Positions 25,817 through 35,030 of a stretch of DNA of 64,000 nt are shown in pieces. This DNA comes from an uncultured Rothia sp. GTDB taxonomy: Bacteria; Actinomycetota; Actinomycetes; Actinomycetales; Micrococcaceae. The translations under genes were made by a program, and so were the position numbers. Location: contig NZ_CAKAPD010000001.1 in NCBI RefSeq assembly GCF_916715725.1, positions 248,001 through 312,000 of the forward strand. The letters are read 5' to 3'. Positions within the stretch are counted from its first letter, which is position 1, and every line of letters begins with the position of its first letter. The notes beneath the pieces were generated by a model that was not told the DNA's origin, did not search any database, and saw only the letters and a program-made list of their open reading frames with translations.

Positions 25817-26056
25817 CTAGTTCAGACCCAGCTCCGCATCGCGCGCCTCACGAGCCTGCTGAGCAAGCTTCGGGTCGGTCGGCAGGTACTCCGGACCGGA
25901 ACCGGTCGCAAACGGAACGCCCAGAATGAAAACAAACGGAGAAACCACCAGCAGAATCACCCACAGCAGCGAGAAGTGACCGGCGGTCAGCAACAGCAGG
26001 GCAGTCAAAAAAATAACGGCAGCAGCGCCCATTGCGGCAATTCCGGCAGTCTTCAC
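25817..26056 (-). CDS. Small two-helix membrane protein
   Basis: 79 residues. Two hydrophobic helices are adjacent: AAAVIFLTALLLLTAGHF and LLWVILLVVSPFVFILGVPF. A short polar C-terminal tail (TDPKLAQQAREARDAELGLN) is probably cytosolic. The start is GTG at 26054-26056 with GAGGAGAACC directly upstream. No family is recognised. Confidence 0.7.
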   Translation of the reverse strand: MKTAGIAAMGAAAVIFLTALLLLTAGHFSLLWVILLVVSPFVFILGVPFATGSGPEYLPTDPKLAQQAREARDAELGLN

Positions 26057-26306
26057 GGTTCTCCTCGAAGGGGTATCAAGAATCTAGTGTCCAGCAGAAC
26101 GGCGGGCAGCCGACGCCGCAGGCAAAACCCGCGGACGGCTCCGGCTGACGCCGCTCAAGAATATACCTGACCATTATACGCACCCGCGCCGCCTCCCCGC
26201 TGACCGTCACCGGCAAAGTCACCGGCGCCTCCCCCGCTACCAGGCGCCCCAGCCCAGCGCCCCAGCCCGGCATATTCTGCGCAGCCTCACCCGCCCGCAG
26301 ACGCAA
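26057..26306. other. Intergenic region before VKOR terminator
   Basis: No supported gene. An open frame over 26076-26354 on the minus strand reads through the VKOR terminator and looks non-coding. Nothing else is recognisable. Confidence 0.4.
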
Positions 26307-26340
26307 CAACGCCCCGGCACCAACAGGCACCGGGGCGTTG
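26307..26340 (-). terminator. Terminator after VKOR
   Basis: CAACGCCCCGG (26307-26317) pairs with CCGGGGCGTTG (26330-26340), 28 bp past the VKOR stop. Confidence 0.75.
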
Positions 26341-26368
26341 CACGTTCGGGGCATCAGCCCTCAACTGC

Positions 26369-27031
26369 TTAGCGCATCATATTCACAATGACCTCAAAGA
26401 AGCGGATCACAATAATGCCGAAAATCAGGATCAACCACAGGCTAATCGCAAACCACGACCAGCCGCGAGCGCTCTCACGCATCGACTGCGATGCCGGAAT
26501 AACACCCGCCGAAATATTGCGGACCGTAGTCTTCACAAAAAGCGTGATGGTCATAACCCACACGATCATGCAGAACAGGCACAGGGCATTAATCTGGAAC
26601 GTCGTCTGGTACCACAGCCACATAATGAAGGCGGTCGCCGCAGCCAAACCAATGTTCATGCACACCCAGAACCACTTCTTAAACTGTGCACCCGCCATGA
26701 TTGCGGCACCGATAGTCACCACAATCGAGAAGCCCACCAGACCAATGAACGGGTTCGGGAAGCCGAAAGCTTCCGCCTGCGGGGTGCGCATCACCGTGCC
26801 GCAGCTGAGCAGGGCGTTGATATCGCAGACCGTGGAGTGGCCGGCATCAATGTAAATCTGCAGGCGCTCGTACACCAGAATCGCTGAAGAAATGAGTGCG
26901 ATCAGGCCGGCGCCAACCAGCCAGAATCCGAGCTGTCGGTCTGAGTAGCTGCCCGGGGTTCCCGTGTGCCCGTGCTGCGCTTCTTTTTCAGCGTGGGTGG
27001 GCTCGGTAGTACTCGATGCGGCGGTACTCAT
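26369..27031 (-). CDS. Vitamin K epoxide reductase family protein (VKOR)
   Basis: Quinone-linked membrane oxidoreductase that reoxidises an extracytoplasmic DsbA-like thiol oxidase, the actinobacterial counterpart of DsbB. The 220 residues have a polar N-terminus of ~30 residues, then four to five membrane helices. The shuttle pair is C69 and C77 in TVCDINALLSC; the active-site pair near the quinone is CLFC at 151-154. A further C-terminal helix, WFAISLWLILIFGIIVIRFF, closes the protein. It would power disulfide formation in exported proteins. No adjacent dsbA; the FrnE-like gene at 9321 lacks a signal peptide. Confidence 0.93.
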   Translation of the reverse strand: MSTAASSTTEPTHAEKEAQHGHTGTPGSYSDRQLGFWLVGAGLIALISSAILVYERLQIYIDAGHSTVCDINALLSCGTVMRTPQAEAFGFPNPFIGLVGFSIVVTIGAAIMAGAQFKKWFWVCMNIGLAAATAFIMWLWYQTTFQINALCLFCMIVWVMTITLFVKTTVRNISAGVIPASQSMRESARGWSWFAISLWLILIFGIIVIRFFEVIVNMMR

Positions 27032-27358
27032 ACGACTCCTTTAGATAGTGTTTTACGGTGATACTTACCGGCGCGGCATAGCCAGCACCCCGGAAGCGGT
27101 ACCTCATTTATCCTAGCCTCTCACACCGCCAAATGGCACGCCATCAGCCTATATGTTCCGTTTTATGACGTGCTATTTTACACAGGTGGGCGCGTTTTCA
27201 GGGCACTTTCGGGGCTAGCTCCGGGCGCTTTCAGTGCGTCTTCAGCACGCAAAAACCCCCGGGAGGCGCCCGCAATTCAGCGGCGAGCGGAACCTACCGA
27301 GGGTTTCAACGGGATATTTCTAGGGCTTTATCCGGGGCATCACTTAGGGCGGTATTAC
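27032..27358. other. Intergenic region between VKOR and tenA
   Basis: 327 bp. It holds the VKOR promoter and an imperfect GGGCGC...GCGCCC pairing at about 27223-27271 that may end the tenA transcript. No gene or known riboswitch is seen. Confidence 0.4.
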
Positions 27359-28036
27359 CTAGGGCAGCGGGTGGGTGTACGACTCGTCAAAGAACAGTTG
27401 CTCCAGCTCCACCGCGCGGCTAAAGAACTCGCGGGCACGCTGCGCATCCGACGGGCCCACACGGTCCAGTTCGCGGCGCAGGAAATCAACCAGCTCACGG
27501 AACTCCGGGTAGTCGTGCAGGGTAATCCACTCGTGGTGCACAAAAGATTCAGGACGCTTGGCGGGAGCCTTCGACGCCCAATCCAGGTACAGCCCCTCGC
27601 AAACCACCAGCACCGACAGGATCGCCGCGTAGCTGCCGCTTGCCGCCGCGTCGAGGAAGAGACGCTTGAAGCCGGTGGTCGCCTCCGTATCGGGCATGGA
27701 GTTACGCTGATGCTCAGTCACGCCCAGAGTCTCAAAACAACGCAGGAAGTAGGTGTTCTCATCGCCCGCAATCTCGCCGGCAAACTGCGCCAAGCGCAGG
27801 CGACCCGCGAGAGTATCAGCGTTAGCAATCGCGCCACCAATCAGGGCGAGGAAGGTATCGAGGAAACGGTAGTCCTGCACCAGGTACCCCGCCATGACCT
27901 GCGGGGCGATTGAGCCGTCAAAAAGCTCAGCAACAAAGCGGTGATTCGTGGCGGAAAGCCAGGTGGCGAGGTTCTCCTGACGCAGCGTCTCCGTGAACGA
28001 ATCGGTGCCAATCAAATCGGTGAAAGGTGCGGGCAT
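27359..28036 (-). CDS. TenA-family protein (thiaminase II/aminopyrimidine salvage)
   Basis: 225-residue all-helical TenA fold. Visible family blocks: LATWLSATNHRFVAELFDG, YLVQDYRFLDTFLALIGGAIA and VLVVCEGLYLDWA. The last segment combines a Cys with the EGLYL pattern typical of TenA_E proteins, so the exact subclass is uncertain. TenA proteins hydrolyse aminopyrimidine breakdown products of thiamin to HMP. No thi genes and no TPP riboswitch are adjacent, so a role outside classical thiamin salvage cannot be excluded. Confidence 0.82.
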   Translation of the reverse strand: MPAPFTDLIGTDSFTETLRQENLATWLSATNHRFVAELFDGSIAPQVMAGYLVQDYRFLDTFLALIGGAIANADTLAGRLRLAQFAGEIAGDENTYFLRCFETLGVTEHQRNSMPDTEATTGFKRLFLDAAASGSYAAILSVLVVCEGLYLDWASKAPAKRPESFVHHEWITLHDYPEFRELVDFLRRELDRVGPSDAQRAREFFSRAVELEQLFFDESYTHPLP

Positions 28037-28438
28037 GATGGGTGCCTTTCGCTATGTGGCATACCGTCACTGGTATGCGTATGTGTGCGGGTGTGTTGGT
28101 GCGGCCTCAGACATTGGGGCCGGCGCCTCAGCGAATATAGCACCGTGACGCCAAGGCGTGCCCGGTTTTGGGACCCCGGTGCCCAAAATTTTCGTTCTTT
28201 TCGATTTTTTGGGTGGGTGAGGGCGGATGATGCCGGTCAAACTCGCGCGATTGGGGTTAGGTGAGAGCCCATGGGAACACGTGAGAAATCATGCGTTCGA
28301 GTGGGAGCATGAGGACAGAGCACGAGGGCAGAGGCACAAAAAAGCGGAGGCACGAAAAAGCGAGGCGCCACTCCCCCAGCCGGTAAAACCAACTAGGGGC
28401 GGCACCCCGCCTCATGTCTGCAACCTCAACAGGTCACC
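28037..28438. other. Intergenic region between tenA and folC
   Basis: 402 bp without a supported gene. A tandem imperfect 16-bp repeat, GAGGCAC(A/G)AAAAAGCG, occurs at 28331-28362. No THI-box or other riboswitch motif is seen before tenA. Confidence 0.4.
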
Positions 28439-30109
28439 TTAGTGATCCGCATCGTCCTCGGAATCGTCGTCACCGAAGAAATCATCGGTGTACGAATCGC
28501 CCAGCGGCAGACCCAGCGAATCCTCCAGCGAAGAACCCGCCGCAGACTCGCCACCCAGCTCAGCCATGATGCCGTCCAGCAGCTCATCCGGCTCAGCAGA
28601 GGCAGCCGCAGCCGCCGCGGCAGCCAGGGTCGAAGCTGACGCCGCGCCCGCAGAACCCGCATACGCACCCTCGGTGCCCAGCTCATCCGGCAGCTCCTCA
28701 GCCTCAGCGCCGGGGGTCTTCGCCTGCTCATGCGCCGCCAGCAGGGTACGCGCCTCACCGATGACCGTAATCGAACCGGTAATCAGCACACCCGCCGACT
28801 CCTGCTCAAAGAGGGCGTTCTCCATGGCGGTGGCAATTGCCTCATCCAGGTGCTCAAACACCTCGATTGAGTCTTCATCAATGCCAGCGTCCAGCGCCAG
28901 CTCGTGCAGACGCTCCGGCGCAATCGCACGCGGCGAATCCGACGCCGCCAGGTACAGGCGGAAGGTACCGTCAGAAGCGTCCACGTACTCTTCGCGCATG
29001 GTCTCAAACATGCCCAGAGCATCCTTCTCACCCAAAATACCGACCACGGAATGCAGGTGCGACAGCTTGAACGCCTCGGTCAGCGCAGCCGCGGAAGCAC
29101 GCACACCGTGCGGGTTGTGGCCCGCATCCAGGATGGTCAGTGGCTCGGTGCGCACAACCTCCAGACGGCCCGGCGAGCGCACCGTCTCAAACGCGGTACG
29201 CACCACGTCCTCGGGCAGCTGACGCTGACCGCCGAAGAACGCCTCCACGGCGGCGAGAGCCACCACTGCGTTCTGCGCCTGATGCGCACCGTGCAGGGAC
29301 AGCGGCACATCCGGGTACTCCCCCGCCAGGCCGCGCAGGGTCAGCAGCTGACCGCCGACCGCAAGCTCACGGGAGACAATGCCGAACTCCACGCCCTCGA
29401 AGGCGAAGGATGCTTCCTTCTCACGAGCGGAGGAGAGCAGCACGTCCGCCGCTTCCGGGTCCTGTGCTGCAGAAACCAGGAAGCCGCCGGGCTTGATGAT
29501 GCCGGACTTTTCGGTCGCAATCTCGGCGAGGGTATCACCGAGCATATCGGTGTGGTCCAGACCGATCGGGGTGACCACAGAAACCACGCCGTCGGCAACG
29601 TTCGTGGAGTCCCAGGTGCCGCCGATGCCGACCTCGAGCACCACCACGTCCACCGGCTCGTCCGCGAAAATCGCGAAGGCGAGCACGGTAACGGACTCGA
29701 AGAATGTCAGGGCGGGCTCGCCGCGGGAGGTCATCTCCGCGTCCACAATCTGCAGGTAGGGGGCGATTTCCTCCCAAATGCGCACGAAGGTGGCATCCGG
29801 TACGGGTGCGCCGTTAATGCAGATACGCTCGGTGACGCTTTCGAGGTGCGGGCTGGTAAAGCGGCCCACGCGCAGGTCGTGGCCGAGCAGCAGCGCCTCA
29901 ATCATGCGGGCGGTGCTGGTCTTGCCGTTCGTGCCGGTGATGTGGATGACCGGCGCGGCACGGTGCACGTCGCCAAGGATTTCGACGGCACGCGCCACGG
30001 CGTCCAGGCGAGGCGCCATCTTGTTTTCGGGTGCTCGCGCCAGCAGTTCACCGTAGACCCGCTCCACGCCCTCGGGGTCGGGAATTGCGGGGTAATTCTT
30101 CTCGCTCAT
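28439..30109 (-). CDS. folC: Bifunctional dihydrofolate/folylpolyglutamate synthase FolC
   Basis: Adds glutamate to dihydropteroate and to folates. 556 residues from the ATG at 30107-30109 with GAGGAGAACA upstream. Mur-ligase features: P-loop ITGTNGKTSTARMIE near residue 60, SPHLESVTERI, VGIGGTWDSTN, GLDHTDMLGDTLAEIATEKSGIIKPG and the C-terminal domain ILDAGHNPHG. The typical protein ends near residue 460. Here ~90 more residues of Ala/Glu/Asp-rich sequence follow, ending DDSEDDADH. It is downstream of ileS on the same strand with a 115-bp gap. Confidence 0.94.
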   Translation of the reverse strand: MSEKNYPAIPDPEGVERVYGELLARAPENKMAPRLDAVARAVEILGDVHRAAPVIHITGTNGKTSTARMIEALLLGHDLRVGRFTSPHLESVTERICINGAPVPDATFVRIWEEIAPYLQIVDAEMTSRGEPALTFFESVTVLAFAIFADEPVDVVVLEVGIGGTWDSTNVADGVVSVVTPIGLDHTDMLGDTLAEIATEKSGIIKPGGFLVSAAQDPEAADVLLSSAREKEASFAFEGVEFGIVSRELAVGGQLLTLRGLAGEYPDVPLSLHGAHQAQNAVVALAAVEAFFGGQRQLPEDVVRTAFETVRSPGRLEVVRTEPLTILDAGHNPHGVRASAAALTEAFKLSHLHSVVGILGEKDALGMFETMREEYVDASDGTFRLYLAASDSPRAIAPERLHELALDAGIDEDSIEVFEHLDEAIATAMENALFEQESAGVLITGSITVIGEARTLLAAHEQAKTPGAEAEELPDELGTEGAYAGSAGAASASTLAAAAAAAASAEPDELLDGIMAELGGESAAGSSLEDSLGLPLGDSYTDDFFGDDDSEDDADH

Positions 30110-30224
30110 TGTTCTCCTCACTGGGATAGCCGGTCGATGCCGGCAGGGGCCCGCCGTGTGGCGGGATAGACGACGGGCCGCCCCGCCCGTGAAGGGGGCG
30201 GGACGGCCGTACGGTTCAGGCGTT

Positions 30225-33200
30225 TTATGCCTTGGCTACGCTAATGCTCAGCTCGGCTGCTTCGCTCAGCTGCAGGGACACCGCGAGGGTTTCGCCGGTC
30301 ACCAGTGCTTCGTTGGTGCGCAGAGCTGCCAGAGTTTCCTCCGGTGCCACGATGCTCAGGTTGATGCGGTCCGCAACGTTCAGGTCGGCGTCCTTACGTG
30401 CCTGCTGAATAGCGCGGATGGTGTCGCGGGCGATACCCTCGGCAACCAGCTCGTCGGTCAGCTCAATGTTGAGGACCAGGAAGCCGCCGGGCAGAACCGC
30501 AGCCGCAGTGTGCTCAGCACCCTCAGCGTCAGCGGCAACCACGGTTGCCAGCTCGTATTCGCCCTCTTCCAGAGCCAGGCCGCCGTCCAGAGCTGCCACG
30601 CCGACCAGGACGGTACCGTCCTCGGTCACGGTCCAGTCACCGGACTTGGATGCCTTAATGGCAACCTGCACCTGCTTGCCCAGGCGGGGGCCTGCCGCAC
30701 GTGCGTTGACCTTCAGCTGCTGGGAGATGCCGTAGTCGGCGGGGTCGACGGTGTCGGCGCTGACCAGCTCCACCTGGCGCAGGTTCAGCTCGTCCTCGAC
30801 GATGTTCGCGAAGTACTCCGCGCCCTTCTCGCCGAAAGCAGTACCCAGGGCTGCGAACTGCTCGGGTGCGATCGCCACGGTCATCTTCTGCAGCGGCTGG
30901 CGCACGCGAATCTTCTTTTCCTTGCGCAGTGCCGAACCGGCGGAGCAGACCTCACGCACGGTCTGCATGAGAGCCAACAGGTCGGACTCATCAGCGAAGG
31001 CGGACGCCTCGGGCCAGTCAGCCAGGTGCACGGAGCGTTCACCGGTGAGGCCGCGGTAGATTTCCTCGCTGCTGAGCGGCAGCAGGGATGCGGCGACCTT
31101 CGACACGGTCACCAGTGCGGTGTAGAGGGTGTCGAATGCGTCGGTGTCTTCGTTGAAGAAGCGCTCGCGGGAGCGGCGCACGTACCAGTTGGTCAGTGCG
31201 TCGGCGTACTGGCGCAGGGATTCGCAGGCGTTCCAGATGTCGTAGGAGTCCATCGCTGCGGTGACCTGCTCGATGAGTTCGCGGGTCTTGCCGAGGATGA
31301 AACGGTCCATCACGTGCTGCGAGTCGTACTTGAGCTTTGCGCTGTAGCCTTCGCCGTTGTTGGCGGCGTTAGCGTACAGGGCGAAGAAGTGGTAGACGTT
31401 CCACAGCGGCAGCATGACCTGGCGAACACCCTCGCGGATGCCCTGCTCGGTCACAATCAGGTTGCCGCCGCGCAGGATCGGGGAGGACATCAGGAACCAG
31501 CGCATCGCGTCGGAGCCGTCGCGGTCGAGGACCTCAGAGACGTCCGGGTAGTTACGCAGGGACTTGGACATCTTCTGACCGTCCGAGCCGAGCACAATAC
31601 CGTGGCTGATGACGTTCTTGAACGCGGGGCGGTCGAAGAGCGCGGTCGCCAGTACGTGCAGCACGTAGAACCAGCCGCGGGTCTGACCAATGTACTCGAC
31701 GATGAAGTCTGCCGGGTAGTGGTTCTCGAACCATTCCTGGTTCTCGAAGGGGTAGTGCACCTGTGCGTAGGGCATGGAGCCGGAGTCGAACCAGACGTCG
31801 AGCACGTCTTCCACGCGGCGCATGGTGGACTTGCCGGTCGGGTCGTCCGGGTTCGGGCGGGTCAGCTCGTCAATGTACGGTCGGTGCAGATCGGGTTCGC
31901 CGTCCTTGTTCAGGGGCAGGCGGCCGAAGTCTGCCTTGAGCTCTTCGAGGGAGCCGTACACGTCCATGCGCGGGTAGTTCGGGTCGTCCGAAACCCACAC
32001 GGGAATCGGGGAACCCCAGAAGCGGTTACGGGAGATGGACCAGTCGCGTGCATTCTCAACCCACTTGCCGAACTGGCCGTACTTCACGTTTTCCGGGATC
32101 CAGTTGATCTGCTTGTTCAGCTCGTACATGCGGTCCTTGAAGTCGGTGACCTTCACGTACCAGGAGGTGATTGCACGGTAGATGAGCGGGGTGCGGCAGC
32201 GCCAGCAGTGCGGGTAGGAGTGCACGTAGGACTTCTCACGGATCAGCACATCGTCTGCCTTGAGGGCGTTGATGATGGTGCGGTTCGCGTCGAATGCCTG
32301 CACGCCTGCAATCTCAGCCAGGGCGGTGGAGCCGGAGGCGGTGGGCTCAGCGAAGAGGTTCAGGAACTTTGCGCCTTCGTCGAGGGAGAGGATCACGGGG
32401 ATGCCGTAGCCTTCACAGACCTTCTGGTCGTCTTCACCGTAGGCGGGTGCCTGGTGGACGATGCCGGTACCGTCACCAGTGGTGACGTAGTCAGCGACGA
32501 GGATCTGCCAGGAGGTTTCGGTGCCCCACTTTTCGGCGTCTGCGAAGTAGTCCCAGAGCGGGGTGTAGCGTACGTGCTCGAGCTGGGAGCCGGTGTAGCG
32601 TGCGGTGACGGCTGCGGCTGCGTCCTTTTCGGGCTGGTCGCCTTCGTAGCCGAGGTCCTTGGCGTAGGAGCCAAGCAACTCGGAGGCAATCAGGAAGGAG
32701 CGGCCCTCGAACTTGCCTGCGCCGGGTACAACGGAGTATTCAATCTCGGGTCCAACGGCGAGCGCCTGGTTGGTGGGCAGGGTCCAGGGGGTGGTGGTCC
32801 ATGCGAGTGCTTCGACGCCGTCGAGTTCTGCGGCGACCTTCTCGTCAGCACCGAGGGCGGTGTCTGCGGTGAGGCGGAATGCGACGGTGACGGTCTGGTC
32901 CTGGCGGTCCTTGTACACGTCGTCGTCCATGCGCAGCTCGTGGTTGGAGAGGGGGGTCTCGTCCTTCCAGCAGTAGGGCAGCACGCGGAAGCCCTGGTAG
33001 GTCAGGCCCTTGTCGTAGAGGCGCTTGAACGCCCAGATGACGGACTCCATGTACTCGACGTTCAGGGTCTTGTAGTCGTTTTCGAAGTCGACCCAGCGTG
33101 CCTGGCGGGTGACGTACTTTTCCCACTCGTTGGTGTACTTGAGCACGGATGCGCGGGCAGCGTCGTTGAAGTTGTCGATGCCCATTTCGAGGATTTCGCG

Positions 33201-33566
33201 CTTGTCGGTCATGCCGAGCTGCTTCATTGCCTCGAGTTCTGCGGGCAGGCCGTGGGTGTCCCAGCCGAAGCGGCGTTCTACCTTGTGGCCGCGCTGAGTC
33301 TGGTAGCGTGCGACGAGGTCCTTGGCGTAGCCGGTGAGCAGGTGGCCGTAGTGGGGCAGGCCGTTAGCGAAGGGAGGGCCGTCGTAGAAGACGAATTCGT
33401 TTTCGCCGTTTTCGCCTGCGGGGCGGTTCTCGACGGATGCGGAGAAGGTGTTGTCCTTCTTCCAGTAGTCGAGGACTGCCTCTTCGAGTGCGGGGAACTT
33501 GGGCGATGCGGTGACGCCGCTTCCTGCGGCTTCGAAGGCGCTCGCCTTGGGGTAAACATGGGACAT
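30225..33566 (-). CDS. ileS: Isoleucyl-tRNA synthetase
   Basis: Charges tRNA-Ile. The 1113-residue length and ending fit the eukaryote-like IleS type found in many actinobacteria. The HIGH signature is PHYGHL (71-75) within YDGPPFANGLPHYGH, and KMSKSLRNYPD lies near residue 664. The editing (CP1) domain is between them, with WTTTPWTLPTN. DVWFDSGSMPYAQ and the anticodon-binding region follow. Expression should respond to uncharged tRNA-Ile through the T-box leader directly upstream. Confidence 0.97.
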   Translation of the reverse strand: MSHVYPKASAFEAAGSGVTASPKFPALEEAVLDYWKKDNTFSASVENRPAGENGENEFVFYDGPPFANGLPHYGHLLTGYAKDLVARYQTQRGHKVERRFGWDTHGLPAELEAMKQLGMTDKREILEMGIDNFNDAARASVLKYTNEWEKYVTRQARWVDFENDYKTLNVEYMESVIWAFKRLYDKGLTYQGFRVLPYCWKDETPLSNHELRMDDDVYKDRQDQTVTVAFRLTADTALGADEKVAAELDGVEALAWTTTPWTLPTNQALAVGPEIEYSVVPGAGKFEGRSFLIASELLGSYAKDLGYEGDQPEKDAAAAVTARYTGSQLEHVRYTPLWDYFADAEKWGTETSWQILVADYVTTGDGTGIVHQAPAYGEDDQKVCEGYGIPVILSLDEGAKFLNLFAEPTASGSTALAEIAGVQAFDANRTIINALKADDVLIREKSYVHSYPHCWRCRTPLIYRAITSWYVKVTDFKDRMYELNKQINWIPENVKYGQFGKWVENARDWSISRNRFWGSPIPVWVSDDPNYPRMDVYGSLEELKADFGRLPLNKDGEPDLHRPYIDELTRPNPDDPTGKSTMRRVEDVLDVWFDSGSMPYAQVHYPFENQEWFENHYPADFIVEYIGQTRGWFYVLHVLATALFDRPAFKNVISHGIVLGSDGQKMSKSLRNYPDVSEVLDRDGSDAMRWFLMSSPILRGGNLIVTEQGIREGVRQVMLPLWNVYHFFALYANAANNGEGYSAKLKYDSQHVMDRFILGKTRELIEQVTAAMDSYDIWNACESLRQYADALTNWYVRRSRERFFNEDTDAFDTLYTALVTVSKVAASLLPLSSEEIYRGLTGERSVHLADWPEASAFADESDLLALMQTVREVCSAGSALRKEKKIRVRQPLQKMTVAIAPEQFAALGTAFGEKGAEYFANIVEDELNLRQVELVSADTVDPADYGISQQLKVNARAAGPRLGKQVQVAIKASKSGDWTVTEDGTVLVGVAALDGGLALEEGEYELATVVAADAEGAEHTAAAVLPGGFLVLNIELTDELVAEGIARDTIRAIQQARKDADLNVADRINLSIVAPEETLAALRTNEALVTGETLAVSLQLSEAAELSISVAKA

Positions 33567-33579
33567 GTGTTTGTGCGCC

Positions 33580-33850
33580 CTTATCTGTTGTTCTCAACGC
33601 TGAGAGGCTGGGCGACAGGGTACGTAGCACTCGTCGTCCGCACCGTTTCAGCGGGTGAGGATTGACATGACGGGTGCAAGGACGCCTGGGCATCGCTGAC
33701 TTGCCCGGGCTGTGCCGGGGTCGGGATGCGGCGCGGTACCACCTTGCTTACTGATTTAACAGCTCAACGCACCGAACCCTCCCGGGGCTACGTGGCGTCG
33801 CGTGTCCGCGATACCTAGCCACCGGAAGAGCGGCGCGTTGGGCGGGTATC
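33580..33850 (-). promoter_or_regulatory. T-box riboswitch of ileS, ultrashort Stem I
   Basis: On the minus strand the leader has the T-box sequence AAGGTGGTACCGCGC at 33731-33745, which pairs with the tRNA acceptor end. Upstream, a short Stem I with GTGGC/GCCAC arms (33818-33822 and 33792-33796) displays ATC (33812-33810) in the loop GGTATCGCGG, an isoleucine specifier. A 9-bp hairpin at 33684-33710 lies between the T-box and ileS and has no U-run, favouring control of translation, as known for actinobacterial ileS T-boxes. Exact boundaries are estimated. Confidence 0.9.
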
Positions 33851-35030
33851 AGTCGCTTATTACAGCTATATCGGGCTTAACCGTCCGGTTCTACTGGGAC
33901 TACATCTCTTCCGCTAAGACACCCTCGCCGCAGCGATTGGCGGGTGCCCGCAGGTGCGGTCCGTTCTTCCGAATTGCTCGCCGGTGATGGCCGGGTCGTT
34001 GCAAACACTAATAGTTTATGTGGCTTTTGTGTCTGTATGCAACCCCGCGGGGTGTGGGTTTGAACAGTACTTTTCGGATGCGCCGACACTGGGGGTACAA
34101 AACAGAATGGTTCTTCGTTCGGCGATATTTAGAGCGAGTAGGGGGTTTAAGGGGTCTTACCTCACCCCGCACTCGGGCGTGTTTAAGGATGTATGTTTTT
34201 ACATTCCCCCAGTGTTGCTTTAAGTGGGTTTCGATTTTTTCGAGGGAGCCCATGGGGCTACAGTCAGTGTAACCACAAGATATGGGGTGAACACCGATGT
34301 AATTCCACTAGATATTCACCTCTGTACGTTTTCATCTCTTCAACACCCCGTGTGGGAACCGGTTTTTCTGAATGATTCAGCAATGCATAGCGGGTGAATA
34401 GAGTGCATATTTGGGGATTGTCGAGCGGGTTTCCCCTTATTGAATCGGGTATTTTCGCCACCTTCTCGGGAGTGCTTGGCACTCAAAACACTAGAAGGGA
34501 GTCACCCCTCTCCCCCACCTGTTTTTGTGTAGCGCCACCGAAAGCGCCCCTCACGGTACCCGTGAAAATATGACTAAAATCACTTATTGGAACCTAGGTT
34601 CCTCACCCTCACTGCGCCACCATGCCTGGCTGCCGAGGTGCGCAAACTGCACTTTATAACTACCGGTACCTTATATGTCTATTAAACTATCAGGGATTAC
34701 TAAGGTGTATTTTCGTGCATTTTGAACTCAAAATAGTCTAAAATGAATCGTGCAACACATCAATGATGATTCGATAGCATCTACCCTCTCACCGGGGTGT
34801 GAACATAGCAGTCTCAACGATGAGTTCATAGCGTATCCGTTCGCTCCACCAGCAGCGTGTACGCACCCGAGGCTCCTTCCGGGCAGGGAATATACCTGAC
34901 GGGGTCTGAAACCACGGCAGACAACGCAAGGTTTCACCCCTCTATGCAGCCTCACCCAACACGCCATACAACCACGCGCCCGCCGCCGGGTGCCCCGAGC
35001 CCGCCTCGGGAATAATCAAGGAGTTCACCG
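33851..35030. other. Gene-poor region upstream of ileS and the lipoprotein pair
   Basis: About 1.2 kb in which I support no gene. Short open frames on both strands overlap one another and lack ribosome sites. The GC content is clearly lower than in the neighbours. It contains a 10-bp inverted repeat ACACTGGGGG (34086-34095) / CCCCCAGTGT (34206-34215), a GAGTGC-ttg-GCACTC hairpin near 34471, and several CCCCGTGTGGG-like patches. It could hold promoters, a small RNA or a decayed gene. Confidence 0.45.
34086..34215. repeat. Inverted repeat pair bounding 130 bp
   Basis: ACACTGGGGG at 34086-34095 and its exact reverse complement at 34206-34215. The flanks are also partly similar (CGACACTGGGGGTACAAAAC versus CAACACTGGGGGAATGTAAA). 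It may be a degenerate small element or a long-range RNA stem. Confidence 0.4.

Noticed and set aside
26076..26354. 92-codon minus-strand open frame after VKOR
   Set aside because: It overlaps the VKOR terminator and has no ribosome site or protein-like pattern.
28037..28438. Possible TPP riboswitch before tenA
   Set aside because: The conserved CTGAGA and ACCTGATCTGGATAATGCC-type elements are absent.
30156..33665. 1169-codon plus-strand open frame opposite ileS
   Set aside because: An antisense shadow of ileS, with no recognisable domain and a Val/Gly/His/Leu-rich composition.
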